A DNA stretch of 20,883 nt from Sulfurimonas sp. (lineage in GTDB: Bacteria; Campylobacterota; Campylobacteria; Campylobacterales; Sulfurimonadaceae). How positions within the stretch are numbered: position 1 is the first letter of the stretch; each line of letters opens with the position of its first letter. The stretch covers positions 1 to 20,883 of the forward strand of contig JAMOSE010000004.1 of NCBI GenBank assembly GCA_027063215.1, written 5' to 3'. Under the pieces are notes generated by a model. That model worked only from the letters and a program-made list of their open reading frames with translations, made no database searches and was not told where the DNA came from. Below, piece by piece: positions 1 through 6,974 of the stretch. The translations under genes were made by a program, and so were the position numbers.

Positions 1-45
1 TATAGAGATATTGCCATCTAACAGCAATAATCAACTTTTAAACAA

Positions 46-80
46 CTCTTGGATATAATCGCGAAAAATTTATCCAAGAG
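46..80. repeat. 10-bp perfect inverted repeat over the ABC-F promoter and ribosome site
   Basis: CTCTTGGATA at 46-55 is repeated exactly in inverted form as TATCCAAGAG at 71-80, with a 15-bp spacer. The left arm runs into the -10 box at 54-59 and the right arm ends in the purine-rich ribosome site before the ATG at 90. It could be an operator or, in a longer transcript, a hairpin hiding the ribosome site. A chance match is possible in AT-rich DNA. Confidence 0.55.
52..59 (+). promoter_or_regulatory. Probable sigma-70 -10 element (GATATAAT) for the ABC-F operon
   Basis: A consensus TATAAT occupies 54-59, preceded by GA, and sits about 30 bp before the ATG at 90. No convincing -35 box is seen, which is usual for Campylobacterota promoters. 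The same octamer occurs at 20849-20856. Transcription would start near 66, giving a leader of roughly 24 nt that carries the AAGAGAAG ribosome site at 76-83. Confidence 0.6.
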
Positions 81-89
81 AAGCTTACA

Positions 90-1697
90 ATGGTAACAGT
101 ACAAAATCTTACAATGCGATACGGAAACAGAGTTCTGTTTCAAGATATTAACTTAAAACTTGACCGTCATAAACGTTACGGTCTTATCGGTGCAAACGGT
201 GCCGGAAAAACTACATTTTTAAAAATCCTTTCAGGTCAGATCAACGAGTATGAGGGTGAAGTTATCATCCCTAAACAAAACAAAGTTGGTGTTTTAGGAC
301 AAAATCAGTATGCTTTTGAAGACTTTACCATTATGGATGCAGTCCTTTATGGAAACAAACGTCTTTACGATGCCATTAAAGAAAAAGAAGAGATCTATAT
401 GACAGGTGACTTTGAAGACGATGCAGTTAATAATCGTCTTGCAGAGCTAGAGACTATCTGTGTTGAAGAAGATCCTACGTATGAGTATGATGTAAATATC
501 GCTAAGATCTTAGAAAATGTCGGTATTGCAGCTGAGAAACACAATGAACTTATGAGTACACTTGACTCTGCTGATAAATTCAAAGTTTTACTTGCACAAG
601 TTCTTTATCCAAAACCGGATGTACTCTTCCTTGATGAGCCTACCAACAACCTCGATATTGAAACCATCAGCTGGTTAGAGAATGAACTCCAACGCCACGA
701 AGGTACTATGGTTGTTATCTCACACGATAGACACTTCCTTAATGCTGTTGTTACAAACATCTTAGATGTTGATTACCAAAAGATCCGTGAATTTACAGGA
801 AACTATGATGACTGGTATATCGCTGCAAATGTAATGGCAAAGCAGATGGAACTTGACAATGCAAAAAAACAGAAAGAAAAAGAGCAACTTGAAGCTTTCG
901 TTCGCCGTTTTAGTGCAAATGCATCAAAAGCAAAACAGGCAACTTCACGTCAAAAACAACTCGAAAAACTCAATATTGAAGAGATTAAACCATCTTCACG
1001 CCGTGATCCTTCTATTGTTTTCAAAGCAAAACGTGTTATGGGTGATGAAGCACTCAATGTTGAGCATATCTGTCACGCTTACGGAGACAATGAAGTACTC
1101 AAAGATATCACTTTTAAAGTTGATCCGGGTGAGAAAATAGCAATCATCGGTGGAAATGGTGTTGGGAAAACAACACTTATCAAGATCCTTATGGAGGAGC
1201 TAAAACCTAGCTGTGGCGGAACTGTTACATGGGGTGCAACAATTGAGAATTCATACTTTCCACAAGATACTGCAGATATCATTGAGGGTGATGGAACACT
1301 CTATGACTGGCTCCGTGCTTTTGATCCAAAACGTGATATTGCAGAGATCAGAAACTGTCTTGGACGTATGCTCTTTAACGGTGAACAGCAAGAGAAAAAT
1401 GTAGAAGCAATTTCAGGTGGAGAGAAACACCGTATGATGCTTTCTAAAATGATGCTTGAGGGTGGAAACTTCTTAGTACTGGATGAGCCTACCAACCACC
1501 TTGACCTTGAAGCTATCGTTGCACTTGGTGAAGCACTTCATGAGTTTAAGGGTAATGTCATCTGTGTCTCTCACGATAGAGAGTTACTCGATGCTTTTGC
1601 TACACGTGTTATTGAGATCCATGAAGATCATACTTATATAGATTTCCAAGGAAGCTATGAAGAGTTTGCTGAGGCTAAAGAGGCTGGTAAAATCTAG
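90..1697 (+). CDS. ABC-F family ATPase, YbiT type (translation factor)
   Basis: This 535-residue soluble protein has two tandem ABC ATPase domains and no membrane segments, the mark of ABC-F proteins that act on the ribosome. The first domain has Walker A at residues 34-42 (GANGAGKTT), Walker B with LDEPTNNLD at 181-189 and SHDRHF at 211-216; its signature motif (MSTLDSADK, about 155) is degenerate. The linker (about 248-305) contains SANASKAKQATSR, typical of the YbiT subgroup. The second domain has Walker A at 354-362 (GGNGVGKTT), signature ISGGEK at 441, LDEPTNHLD at 464-472 and SHDREL. YbiT is 530 residues, so the length fits. ABC-F proteins bind the ribosomal E site and relieve stalled states; the substrate state for YbiT members is less settled. 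The ATG has AAGAGAAG upstream. It leads a three-gene unit, with the next gene starting 2 bp after its stop. Confidence 0.93.
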   Translation: MVTVQNLTMRYGNRVLFQDINLKLDRHKRYGLIGANGAGKTTFLKILSGQINEYEGEVIIPKQNKVGVLGQNQYAFEDFTIMDAVLYGNKRLYDAIKEKEEIYMTGDFEDDAVNNRLAELETICVEEDPTYEYDVNIAKILENVGIAAEKHNELMSTLDSADKFKVLLAQVLYPKPDVLFLDEPTNNLDIETISWLENELQRHEGTMVVISHDRHFLNAVVTNILDVDYQKIREFTGNYDDWYIAANVMAKQMELDNAKKQKEKEQLEAFVRRFSANASKAKQATSRQKQLEKLNIEEIKPSSRRDPSIVFKAKRVMGDEALNVEHICHAYGDNEVLKDITFKVDPGEKIAIIGGNGVGKTTLIKILMEELKPSCGGTVTWGATIENSYFPQDTADIIEGDGTLYDWLRAFDPKRDIAEIRNCLGRMLFNGEQQEKNVEAISGGEKHRMMLSKMMLEGGNFLVLDEPTNHLDLEAIVALGEALHEFKGNVICVSHDRELLDAFATRVIEIHEDHTYIDFQGSYEEFAEAKEAGKI

Positions 1698-1699
1698 TC

Positions 1700-2548
1700 A
1701 TGGCACAATACTCTGATTATTTAGGTTTGGGAATTGCAGGCAATTTTGCCCTGCATCTTGCACAGGCCGGTGAGCTTGAAGATTTTAAAGATGTCATTAC
1801 AGAAGATGAGGCTGCTCCAAAAGGTATTTTTCCCTTTTATCTTCCATGTACAAAAACACAAAAGAGTGAGCGTCCTCGTAATATCCTTTTTACCTATCCC
1901 CTCTCTAGCACAGAGATACAACTTCCAAATGAAAACGTAAATGTTCAAGCAGAACCTGAAGTTGGACTTGTTTGCGATGTTGTTTACGAGAATGACAGTA
2001 TCAAAAGCATTACTCCAAAAGCTTTTGGAGCATATAATGACTGCTCCATCAGAGAAGCAGGCAGAGAGAAGATCAGTGACAAAAAGAACTGGGGTGTAAA
2101 CTCAAAAGGTCTCTCTGAGCAACTCCTTGAAATAGATAAATTTGAAGCAGGCTCTGTAATGGATAACTACTCAATTTGCAGCTTTTTACGTCGTGATGGA
2201 GCACTGCATCCTTATGGTGAAGATGTAGAGCTTAATGGATATAGCTACTTCTATGAGAAACTTACACAATGGATAGTCAATCAGATCAACACACAAGAAG
2301 ATTTTGGACCACTTGAAGATATAAAAAGCTATATCAAAGCATGCAATAATCCCAAAAAACTTATCATCAGCATAGGTGCTACGCGTTATACGCCTTATGG
2401 AGAATCAACCTTCTTACAAATCGGGGATGAAGTAATCATTGCACTCTATGATCACAACAGATACACACTTGAAGCACTAACAGACGCTATAAAAGAGGCA
2501 AACTATACTCAAGAAGCTATGAGTATCTTGGCACAGAAAGTACGCTAA
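1700..2548 (+). CDS. Divergent FAH-fold-like protein of unknown function (DUF5718-like)
   Basis: This 282-residue protein begins MAQYSDYLGLGIAGNFA, which I recall as typical of the uncharacterised DUF5718 family; no search was run. The middle resembles the fumarylacetoacetate hydrolase (FAH) fold. EPEVGLV at residues 85-91 matches the ExE metal-binding strand, AYNDCSIRE at 111-119 matches the ND-x-S-x-R motif, and a lysine follows at 137 (NSKG). Near the C-terminus, GATRYTP and LQIGDEVII (226-247) match the closing G-T-P and L-x-x-GD-x-V strands. The catalytic role is therefore inferred, perhaps metal-dependent cleavage or decarboxylation of a small acid, with the substrate unknown. It lies 2 bp after the ABC-F gene, and its TAA shares one base with the ATG of the SUI1 gene (TAATG), so translation is likely coupled. 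The context hints at a role linked to translation. It has no signal peptide. Confidence 0.8.
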   Translation: MAQYSDYLGLGIAGNFALHLAQAGELEDFKDVITEDEAAPKGIFPFYLPCTKTQKSERPRNILFTYPLSSTEIQLPNENVNVQAEPEVGLVCDVVYENDSIKSITPKAFGAYNDCSIREAGREKISDKKNWGVNSKGLSEQLLEIDKFEAGSVMDNYSICSFLRRDGALHPYGEDVELNGYSYFYEKLTQWIVNQINTQEDFGPLEDIKSYIKACNNPKKLIISIGATRYTPYGESTFLQIGDEVIIALYDHNRYTLEALTDAIKEANYTQEAMSILAQKVR

Positions 2549-2892
2549 TGTCACGCGGTAAAAAACTCGATCTCTTTATCGGTGCAGATATTGATGATGG
2601 ATGGGCAGAAGTTGCCTCCCCTCGCAAATCTAAAATCTCACATGAGATTTTAGAGCCACAAAAACACCAACTCCACTTTTCAAAAGAGAAACGTCGCGGT
2701 AAAACAGTCACACTGGTAGGCCCTTTTCAACTTTCAAAAGAGAATGCAAACAAAACACTCAAACTTTTAAAGAAAAAACTTGGATGTGGCGGTGCTTATA
2801 AAGAAAATTTTATGGAGTTTCAAGGGGAGTTAAAAGAGAAAATTCGCCCTCTTTTGCTTGCAGAAGGTTTTCGATTTAAACAGGGGCACTAA
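2548..2892 (+). CDS. SUI1/YciH family translation factor-like protein
   Basis: This 114-residue protein matches bacterial YciH and eukaryotic eIF1 (SUI1 domain). The basic RRGKTVTLVGPF at residues 49-60, KKKLGCGGAYK at 75-85 and EFQGE at 90-94 are the family's core motifs, and the closing LLLAEGF is also typical. E. coli YciH is 108 residues. eIF1 controls start-codon choice; bacterial YciH is thought to influence initiation fidelity, though its normal role is not settled. The unusual first 40 residues (LDLFIGADIDDGW) are a common N-terminal extension in bacterial members. The ATG overlaps the preceding stop. The last 4 bp (CTAA, 2889-2892) are shared with the stop codon of the opposing cyclase gene, so no terminator fits between them. 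Confidence 0.88.
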   Translation: MSRGKKLDLFIGADIDDGWAEVASPRKSKISHEILEPQKHQLHFSKEKRRGKTVTLVGPFQLSKENANKTLKLLKKKLGCGGAYKENFMEFQGELKEKIRPLLLAEGFRFKQGH

Positions 2893-4151
2893 GAGGCATC
2901 CCGATCCTCTTCTATACTCTTTGTTGCTGCACTGCTGACATTGGATGTAATAACATAGCGATCACGCCCACTCTCTTTTGCCTCATAAAGCATCTCATCA
3001 GCACGTGAAATCAAGATCTCATTATCGAGTGCCTCATCTGCTATACAACAGACAACACCAATGGAAACTGTTACAAACTCACATACAGTCGATTTTTCAT
3101 GTTTTAACTCTCTATCACGCACGGCATCACAAATTTCACGTGCAATTTTTGCACTATTGGATTCACTTGTATCACTCAACAAAATACCGAACTCCTCTCC
3201 TCCAAGTCTAAAAACATAATCACTTGGACGTTTGAGTGTATCTTTGAGTACCTTGGCGACAGATTTGAGTGCAAAATCTCCTTCAACATGCCCGTAAGTA
3301 TCATTATACTGTTTGAAAAAATCAATATCAACCATCATAAAAGTAATATAACTTTTACTTCTCTTTGCACGCTGTAACTCCCGATCATAAATAAAGTTAA
3401 AATATCTTCTGTTATGAAGCGTTGTCAAAGAATCTGTATAAGAAGCATTTTCTAGTTTTTTATTCACACGTTTTAATTTTCTTGCAACGATCTCAAGCTG
3501 AGAGTGATCTTTTTGAATACTTCTAAAAACATAAAATAAAACAACAAGAACAATAAAAGTGATAAGAGTAAGAATTGTACCAATTTGAGTTAAAATTGAT
3601 TTATATGTATGCAAAAATTTCTTTCGCTCATAATTGGCAATACTTACTTCATAGTTGATAAGCTTTTGTAAAACTCGATGAATAGAAGAGACTTTTTTTT
3701 CTAAAGTACTGATAGATATATGACTCAAATCTCTACCATTTTTTGCAGCCAAGAGAATTCTTGTAAAATATCTGTTGGTAGATTTAATCTCCATATCTGT
3801 ATATTCTACATACTCCATCTCATCATCGCGTTTAAAATGAGACATATAACTTTTCCACTTCTTATCTATATCAAGAAGAGCATCTTCAAGATTTGAAATA
3901 ATTTCAGATCTGCTCAGCTCTTTTCGCGAAGCTTTATAAAGCGTATCTGCCAAACCATTATGATACTTTTGTAAAATCTCATTAAGTTCTGTAACGGGAA
4001 CCAGTGAACCAAAATATAAAGAATCTATATTTTTTTTCATTGCATTCACATAGGTTGTTCCCATAATACCGATACTGACAAGTCCCAGCGTAATAAGTAA
4101 AAAAAGAAAAAAAAGCTTACTTCTAAGCTTCAATGCTTCTATAAATTGCAT
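2889..4151 (-). CDS. Membrane-bound diguanylate cyclase (GGDEF) with periplasmic helical sensor domain
   Basis: The protein makes cyclic di-GMP from two GTP. With the chosen start it has 420 residues: a membrane helix at about 13-35, a periplasmic helical segment of about 150 residues resembling the four-helix-bundle ligand domain of chemoreceptors, a second membrane helix at about 188-210, a short coiled linker, and a GGDEF domain. The active site GGEEF is at 317-321, and RPSD at 308-311 sits five residues before it, the standard inhibitory RxxD site. The metal-binding VDIDFFKQYND is also intact. The frame extends 11 codons further up to an ATG at 4184, but that lacks a ribosome site, whereas the ATG at 4151 has AGGGAG just upstream. 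The ligand is unknown. The gene is monocistronic, divergent from the 4268 gene and convergent with the SUI1 gene. Confidence 0.9.
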   Translation of the reverse strand: MQFIEALKLRSKLFFLFLLITLGLVSIGIMGTTYVNAMKKNIDSLYFGSLVPVTELNEILQKYHNGLADTLYKASRKELSRSEIISNLEDALLDIDKKWKSYMSHFKRDDEMEYVEYTDMEIKSTNRYFTRILLAAKNGRDLSHISISTLEKKVSSIHRVLQKLINYEVSIANYERKKFLHTYKSILTQIGTILTLITFIVLVVLFYVFRSIQKDHSQLEIVARKLKRVNKKLENASYTDSLTTLHNRRYFNFIYDRELQRAKRSKSYITFMMVDIDFFKQYNDTYGHVEGDFALKSVAKVLKDTLKRPSDYVFRLGGEEFGILLSDTSESNSAKIAREICDAVRDRELKHEKSTVCEFVTVSIGVVCCIADEALDNEILISRADEMLYEAKESGRDRYVITSNVSSAATKSIEEDRDAS

Positions 4152-4205
4152 ATGTCTCCCTAATATCTTCTTTGAACAAAGCATATTGTGTACCAGATAG
4201 TTTGC

Positions 4206-4220
4206 ATTTTATGATAAAAT
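4206..4220. promoter_or_regulatory. Palindromic divergent promoter element ATTTTATGATAAAAT
   Basis: A 15-bp perfect palindrome with one central base lies in the 116-bp gap between the cyclase and the 143-residue protein gene. Read on the plus strand it gives TATGATAAAAT, about 48 bp before the ATG at 4268. Read on the minus strand it gives TATCATAAAAT, about 55 bp before the ATG at 4151. Very similar strings sit before surE and guaD, which supports a -10 role. It may serve both genes or be a repressor site. Confidence 0.45.
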
Positions 4221-4267
4221 TTCAACAAGAATAAAAAAATAAACAATTTGTCATACAAAGAGGAAAA

Positions 4268-4699
4268 ATGGAAGCAAAAGCAATAAAGACAGAGAGATAT
4301 CTTTCAACAAAAGATATTCAAAAACATCTGCACAATGTTGAATATATCATTATGGCAGCACCTGCCCCAGAACACTTTAAAGATACCCCTATCCACTTTA
4401 CAATCTTTTTAAATACAGCAGATACAATCCCGGCAGATATCCAAAAAGCCATCTTAGATAAGTTTAGAGATGAGCATAAAATAGGTGAGCCTCAAGAACT
4501 TATGAGTCAACTTATGCCTGTCGGTTTTGCAGTCAGTCAAGCACAGGAAACGCCTATGCCAATGCTTCTTGTCAAGCCAGAAGATCAGCGAACTATTCCA
4601 CACACCGTAATGCATGTTATGGATTTTTTAGCTGATTCTGATGCATTTTATGAAGCTAAAGAGAAAAATCTTACCGGTTGGAGCTATGCTTACGAATAA
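4268..4699 (+). CDS. Hypothetical cytoplasmic protein, 143 residues
   Basis: I do not recognise this protein. It has a strong ribosome site (AAAGAGG, 4257-4263), an ATG start and ordinary local codon use, so it looks like a real gene. It has no signal peptide, membrane helix or cysteine. The sequence alternates short helices and hydrophobic strands (NVEYIIMAAPAP, IHFTIFLNT, PMPMLLVKP), suggesting a small alpha/beta fold. It is methionine-rich in the second half (MSQLMPVGF, PMPML, VMHVMDF). It stands alone between the divergent cyclase gene and the yfdX-like gene, which has its own probable promoter, so context gives little guidance. A link to c-di-GMP signalling through the shared divergent promoter would be speculation. 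Confidence 0.8.
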   Translation: MEAKAIKTERYLSTKDIQKHLHNVEYIIMAAPAPEHFKDTPIHFTIFLNTADTIPADIQKAILDKFRDEHKIGEPQELMSQLMPVGFAVSQAQETPMPMLLVKPEDQRTIPHTVMHVMDFLADSDAFYEAKEKNLTGWSYAYE

Positions 4700-4704
4700 A
4701 TTTG

Positions 4705-4733
4705 CAGCTTTGCTACTAAAGTAGCATTTGCTG
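4705..4733 (+). terminator. Hairpin after the 143-residue protein gene, weak terminator candidate
   Basis: TGCTAC (4711-4716) and GTAGCA (4721-4726) form a perfect six-pair stem closed by TAAA. CAGC at 4705-4708 and GCTG at 4730-4733 can add four pairs below an internal loop. Only a short TTT follows the inner stem, so termination is likely weak. It lies directly after the stop at 4699 and before the yfdX promoter. Confidence 0.35.
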
Positions 4734-4741
4734 TTACGTAC

Positions 4742-4761
4742 TCTGCTTATAATTCTGCTTA
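4742..4761 (+). promoter_or_regulatory. Promoter of the yfdX-like gene flanked by a TCTGCTTA direct repeat
   Basis: A consensus TATAAT lies at 4748-4753, about 46 bp before the ATG at 4800. The eight-base word TCTGCTTA occurs at 4742-4749 and again at 4754-4761, overlapping and following the -10 box at a 12-bp period. The repeat could be a regulator site placed on the promoter, but could also be chance. Confidence 0.5.
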
Positions 4762-4799
4762 GATATTAAAAAAATACTTTACAATTCAAGGAGAATATC

Positions 4800-5684
4800 A
4801 TGAAAAACATTTTACTATCAACTCTTTTATCATCACTCTTACTCAGCAGTGGTCTCTATGCACAAAGTGAGATCAAAAGTGTAAAAGAAGTAAATAAAAG
4901 TGCCGTAAACAAAGGTACACAGGATGCACTTGCTAGTCAAAAGAAACTTATTACCCAAGCGGTTAACTCTTTAAAATTCACCAATGAGGCACTTGTTGCT
5001 CTCAACAAAAATGACAAAAAAAGTGCTCAAAAAAACATTGAAAAAGCACTTGGCAAACTTGAAGTTATCTTAGCAGCAAAAGATGCTCCAAAATTTCTGC
5101 CAATAGACAGCAGAGTCTCAATGGTTGAGTATATAGGAACAAAAAAAGATATAGAAAAAAAAGTTGATGCGGTAGAGGATCTTCTTAAAGACAATAAAAT
5201 TCAAGTTGCACGTGTATTGCTCAACAGTTTACAAAGTGAAATCGACATTACAGTTGTCAGTCTTCCACTTGTAACCTATCCTGATGCGCTAAAACTTGCA
5301 GCGAAATATCTTCATGAAAATCAAGTGGATAAAGCAAAAAGTGTCTTGGAAGTTGCACTCTCAACATTTGATACAACAACAACGGTTATTCCATTGCCAC
5401 TCTTAAAAGCAACAGATCTGATCAATGTCTCTGCATCGCTTTCTAAAAACGGCAAAAAAGAGGATGCTCTAAAATACCTCCAAGCAGCAGAAAATGAACT
5501 TGATGTTGCACAAGCACTTGGCTATGTAAGTCACTCAGATATAAGCTATAAAGCACTTCACACTGCAATTAAAAGTGTACGAAAAGAGATCAAAGGCAAA
5601 AATAAAGCTGAAAAACTTTTCGATGAGTTAAAACACAAAATCAAAGATTTTAAAGATAAAATCTTTTCTGAAAAAACAAAATAA
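4800..5684 (+). CDS. Exported YfdX family protein
   Basis: This 294-residue protein has a clear Sec signal peptide (MKN, hydrophobic core LSTLLSSLLLSS, cleavage after GLYA at about residue 21). The mature part is helical and matches the YfdX family: AVNSLKFTNEALVALNKND followed by QKNIEKALGKLEVIL, then LPIDSRVSMVEY, the family's WLPVDG-like segment. YfdX of E. coli is about 211 residues; this one is longer because a motif is duplicated (IDITVVSLPLVTYPDALKLA and FDTTTTVIPLPLLKATDLI). YfdX is acid-stress induced in enterobacteria and its molecular function is unclear. The last 30 residues are lysine-rich and likely helical. An AAGGAG ribosome site precedes the ATG and a TATAAT lies upstream, so it is probably monocistronic. 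It ends 6 bp from the oppositely oriented pepP gene. Confidence 0.82.
   Translation: MKNILLSTLLSSLLLSSGLYAQSEIKSVKEVNKSAVNKGTQDALASQKKLITQAVNSLKFTNEALVALNKNDKKSAQKNIEKALGKLEVILAAKDAPKFLPIDSRVSMVEYIGTKKDIEKKVDAVEDLLKDNKIQVARVLLNSLQSEIDITVVSLPLVTYPDALKLAAKYLHENQVDKAKSVLEVALSTFDTTTTVIPLPLLKATDLINVSASLSKNGKKEDALKYLQAAENELDVAQALGYVSHSDISYKALHTAIKSVRKEIKGKNKAEKLFDELKHKIKDFKDKIFSEKTK
5643..5666 (-). terminator. AT-rich hairpin downstream of pepP, possible end of the long minus-strand operon
   Basis: AAAGATTTTA (5643-5652) and TAAAATCTTT (5657-5666) form a perfect ten-pair stem with an AAGA loop, lying inside the 3' end of the yfdX coding sequence. On the minus strand it comes about 24 bp after the pepP stop and is followed by GATTTTGTGTTTT, a broken T-rich run. 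The stem has only one G-C pair, so termination strength is uncertain. Confidence 0.35.
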
Positions 5685-5690
5685 TTTTAT

Positions 5691-6974
5691 CTATGAAGAG
5701 GCTAAGGATTCTATATCCTTAATCTCTTTTACTATTGCTTTGGAAAGATTTTCATACCCATTTTCTGTTACTAAGATGTCATCTTCTATACGAATGCCGA
5801 TTCCTCTATATTTTTTTGCTACAGTTTTATCATGCTCATCTATATAGATCCCCGGTTCAATAGTTAAAACCATCCCTTTTTGCAGCGGTATCTCTTTGCC
5901 TTTTGTATCTTTATAAGGACACTGATCATGAACATCTATTCCCATCCAGTGCCCTATTCCATGAGGAAAGTATTTTTTATGAGCCTCTTTCTTTAAAAGC
6001 TTTTGAACCTCTCCTTTTAAAATTCCAAGATCAACTAAACCCTGACAGAGTAATTGTTCTGCTTTTTTTTGTAATGCACTACGAAGAACATTCGGTGCAA
6101 CCATAGCAATGATCGCTTTTTCTACATCTAGAACAAGCGTATAAATTTCTCTTTGTGCTTTTGTAAATTTGGCACTTGAGCTGATTGTTCTTGTGATATC
6201 ACTTGCATAATAATTATATTCACACCCTGCATCTATCAAAATTAATCTATCAGGTGCTATCTTATCGCTGTTTTGAATATAGTGAAGGGTATTTGCATTA
6301 TTTCCGGATGCTATTATAGATGTATAGGCATCACTTTGTGCACCTTGCTTTTTAAACATGTACTCAAATTCTGCTTGCAATTCGTACTCATACTCCAACT
6401 CTTTTACTTTTTTCATGGCTCTGTGATGTGCTGTTTTTGTGATATGAAGAGCTTTTTTGATCAAGGCAATCTCAGCATCTGATTTGATTAAACGCATCCG
6501 CTCAATTATTGTTGCAGCATTTTGAAAACACTCTACTTCTTTTGCATAGCGTTTTAAGAGTTTGACCTTGGAGTAATCCAACTTAAAATCATAATAGAGT
6601 CTTTTGATTTTTGTATCTAAAAAAGATTTCAACTTCGCTGTAAGTTCACTCTCATCAAATACATCATCAAGATCAAAAAGCTCTTTTGCTCGTTCTTTTC
6701 CAAGACGCTTACCATTCCAAAGTTCCTCTTGTTTCTCTTTTTTATAGACAAAAAGATAGATTTTCGTATCTTTTTTCTCTTTAACAAAAACAAGTGCAGC
6801 CCTATCTTCTGTAAAACCACACAGATAGTAAAAATTACTGTTTTGACGATAAGGATAGTGTGTATCATGTGAACGTGTTTGATACTCTGCGCTGAACAAA
6901 ACAGAAACAGATCCTTTTTTTAAGCTTTTTGCAAAAGCCTCTCTTCTGTTTTTATATTCAGACTCTTGGATCAT
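5691..6974 (-). CDS. pepP: Xaa-Pro aminopeptidase (aminopeptidase P, M24B)
   Basis: A cytoplasmic dimetal peptidase that removes an N-terminal residue preceding proline. With the chosen start it has 427 residues. The N-terminal AMP_N domain (YQTRSHDTHYPYRQNSNFYYLCGF) precedes the pita-bread catalytic domain. All five expected metal ligands are visible: D248 and D259 (LIDAGCEYNYYASD), H342 (PHGIGHWMGIDVHD), E373 (TIEPGIY) and E397 (IRIEDD). E. coli PepP is 441 residues. The frame opens seven codons earlier at a GTG (6995), but the ATG at 6974 has GGGGAG upstream and overlaps the lipoprotein stop as ATGA, so it is preferred. It is the last gene of the long minus-strand run, and its link to the lipid-transport genes is probably only positional. 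Confidence 0.93.
   Translation of the reverse strand: MIQESEYKNRREAFAKSLKKGSVSVLFSAEYQTRSHDTHYPYRQNSNFYYLCGFTEDRAALVFVKEKKDTKIYLFVYKKEKQEELWNGKRLGKERAKELFDLDDVFDESELTAKLKSFLDTKIKRLYYDFKLDYSKVKLLKRYAKEVECFQNAATIIERMRLIKSDAEIALIKKALHITKTAHHRAMKKVKELEYEYELQAEFEYMFKKQGAQSDAYTSIIASGNNANTLHYIQNSDKIAPDRLILIDAGCEYNYYASDITRTISSSAKFTKAQREIYTLVLDVEKAIIAMVAPNVLRSALQKKAEQLLCQGLVDLGILKGEVQKLLKKEAHKKYFPHGIGHWMGIDVHDQCPYKDTKGKEIPLQKGMVLTIEPGIYIDEHDKTVAKKYRGIGIRIEDDILVTENGYENLSKAIVKEIKDIESLASS

Noticed and set aside
853..1140. 95-codon open frame within the ABC-F gene
   Set aside because: It lies in a shifted frame over the conserved YbiT linker; the Lys-rich product is a frame artefact.
4152..4184. Eleven-codon N-terminal extension of the diguanylate cyclase
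   Set aside because: No ribosome site before the ATG at 4184, but a clear AGGGAG before the ATG at 4151.
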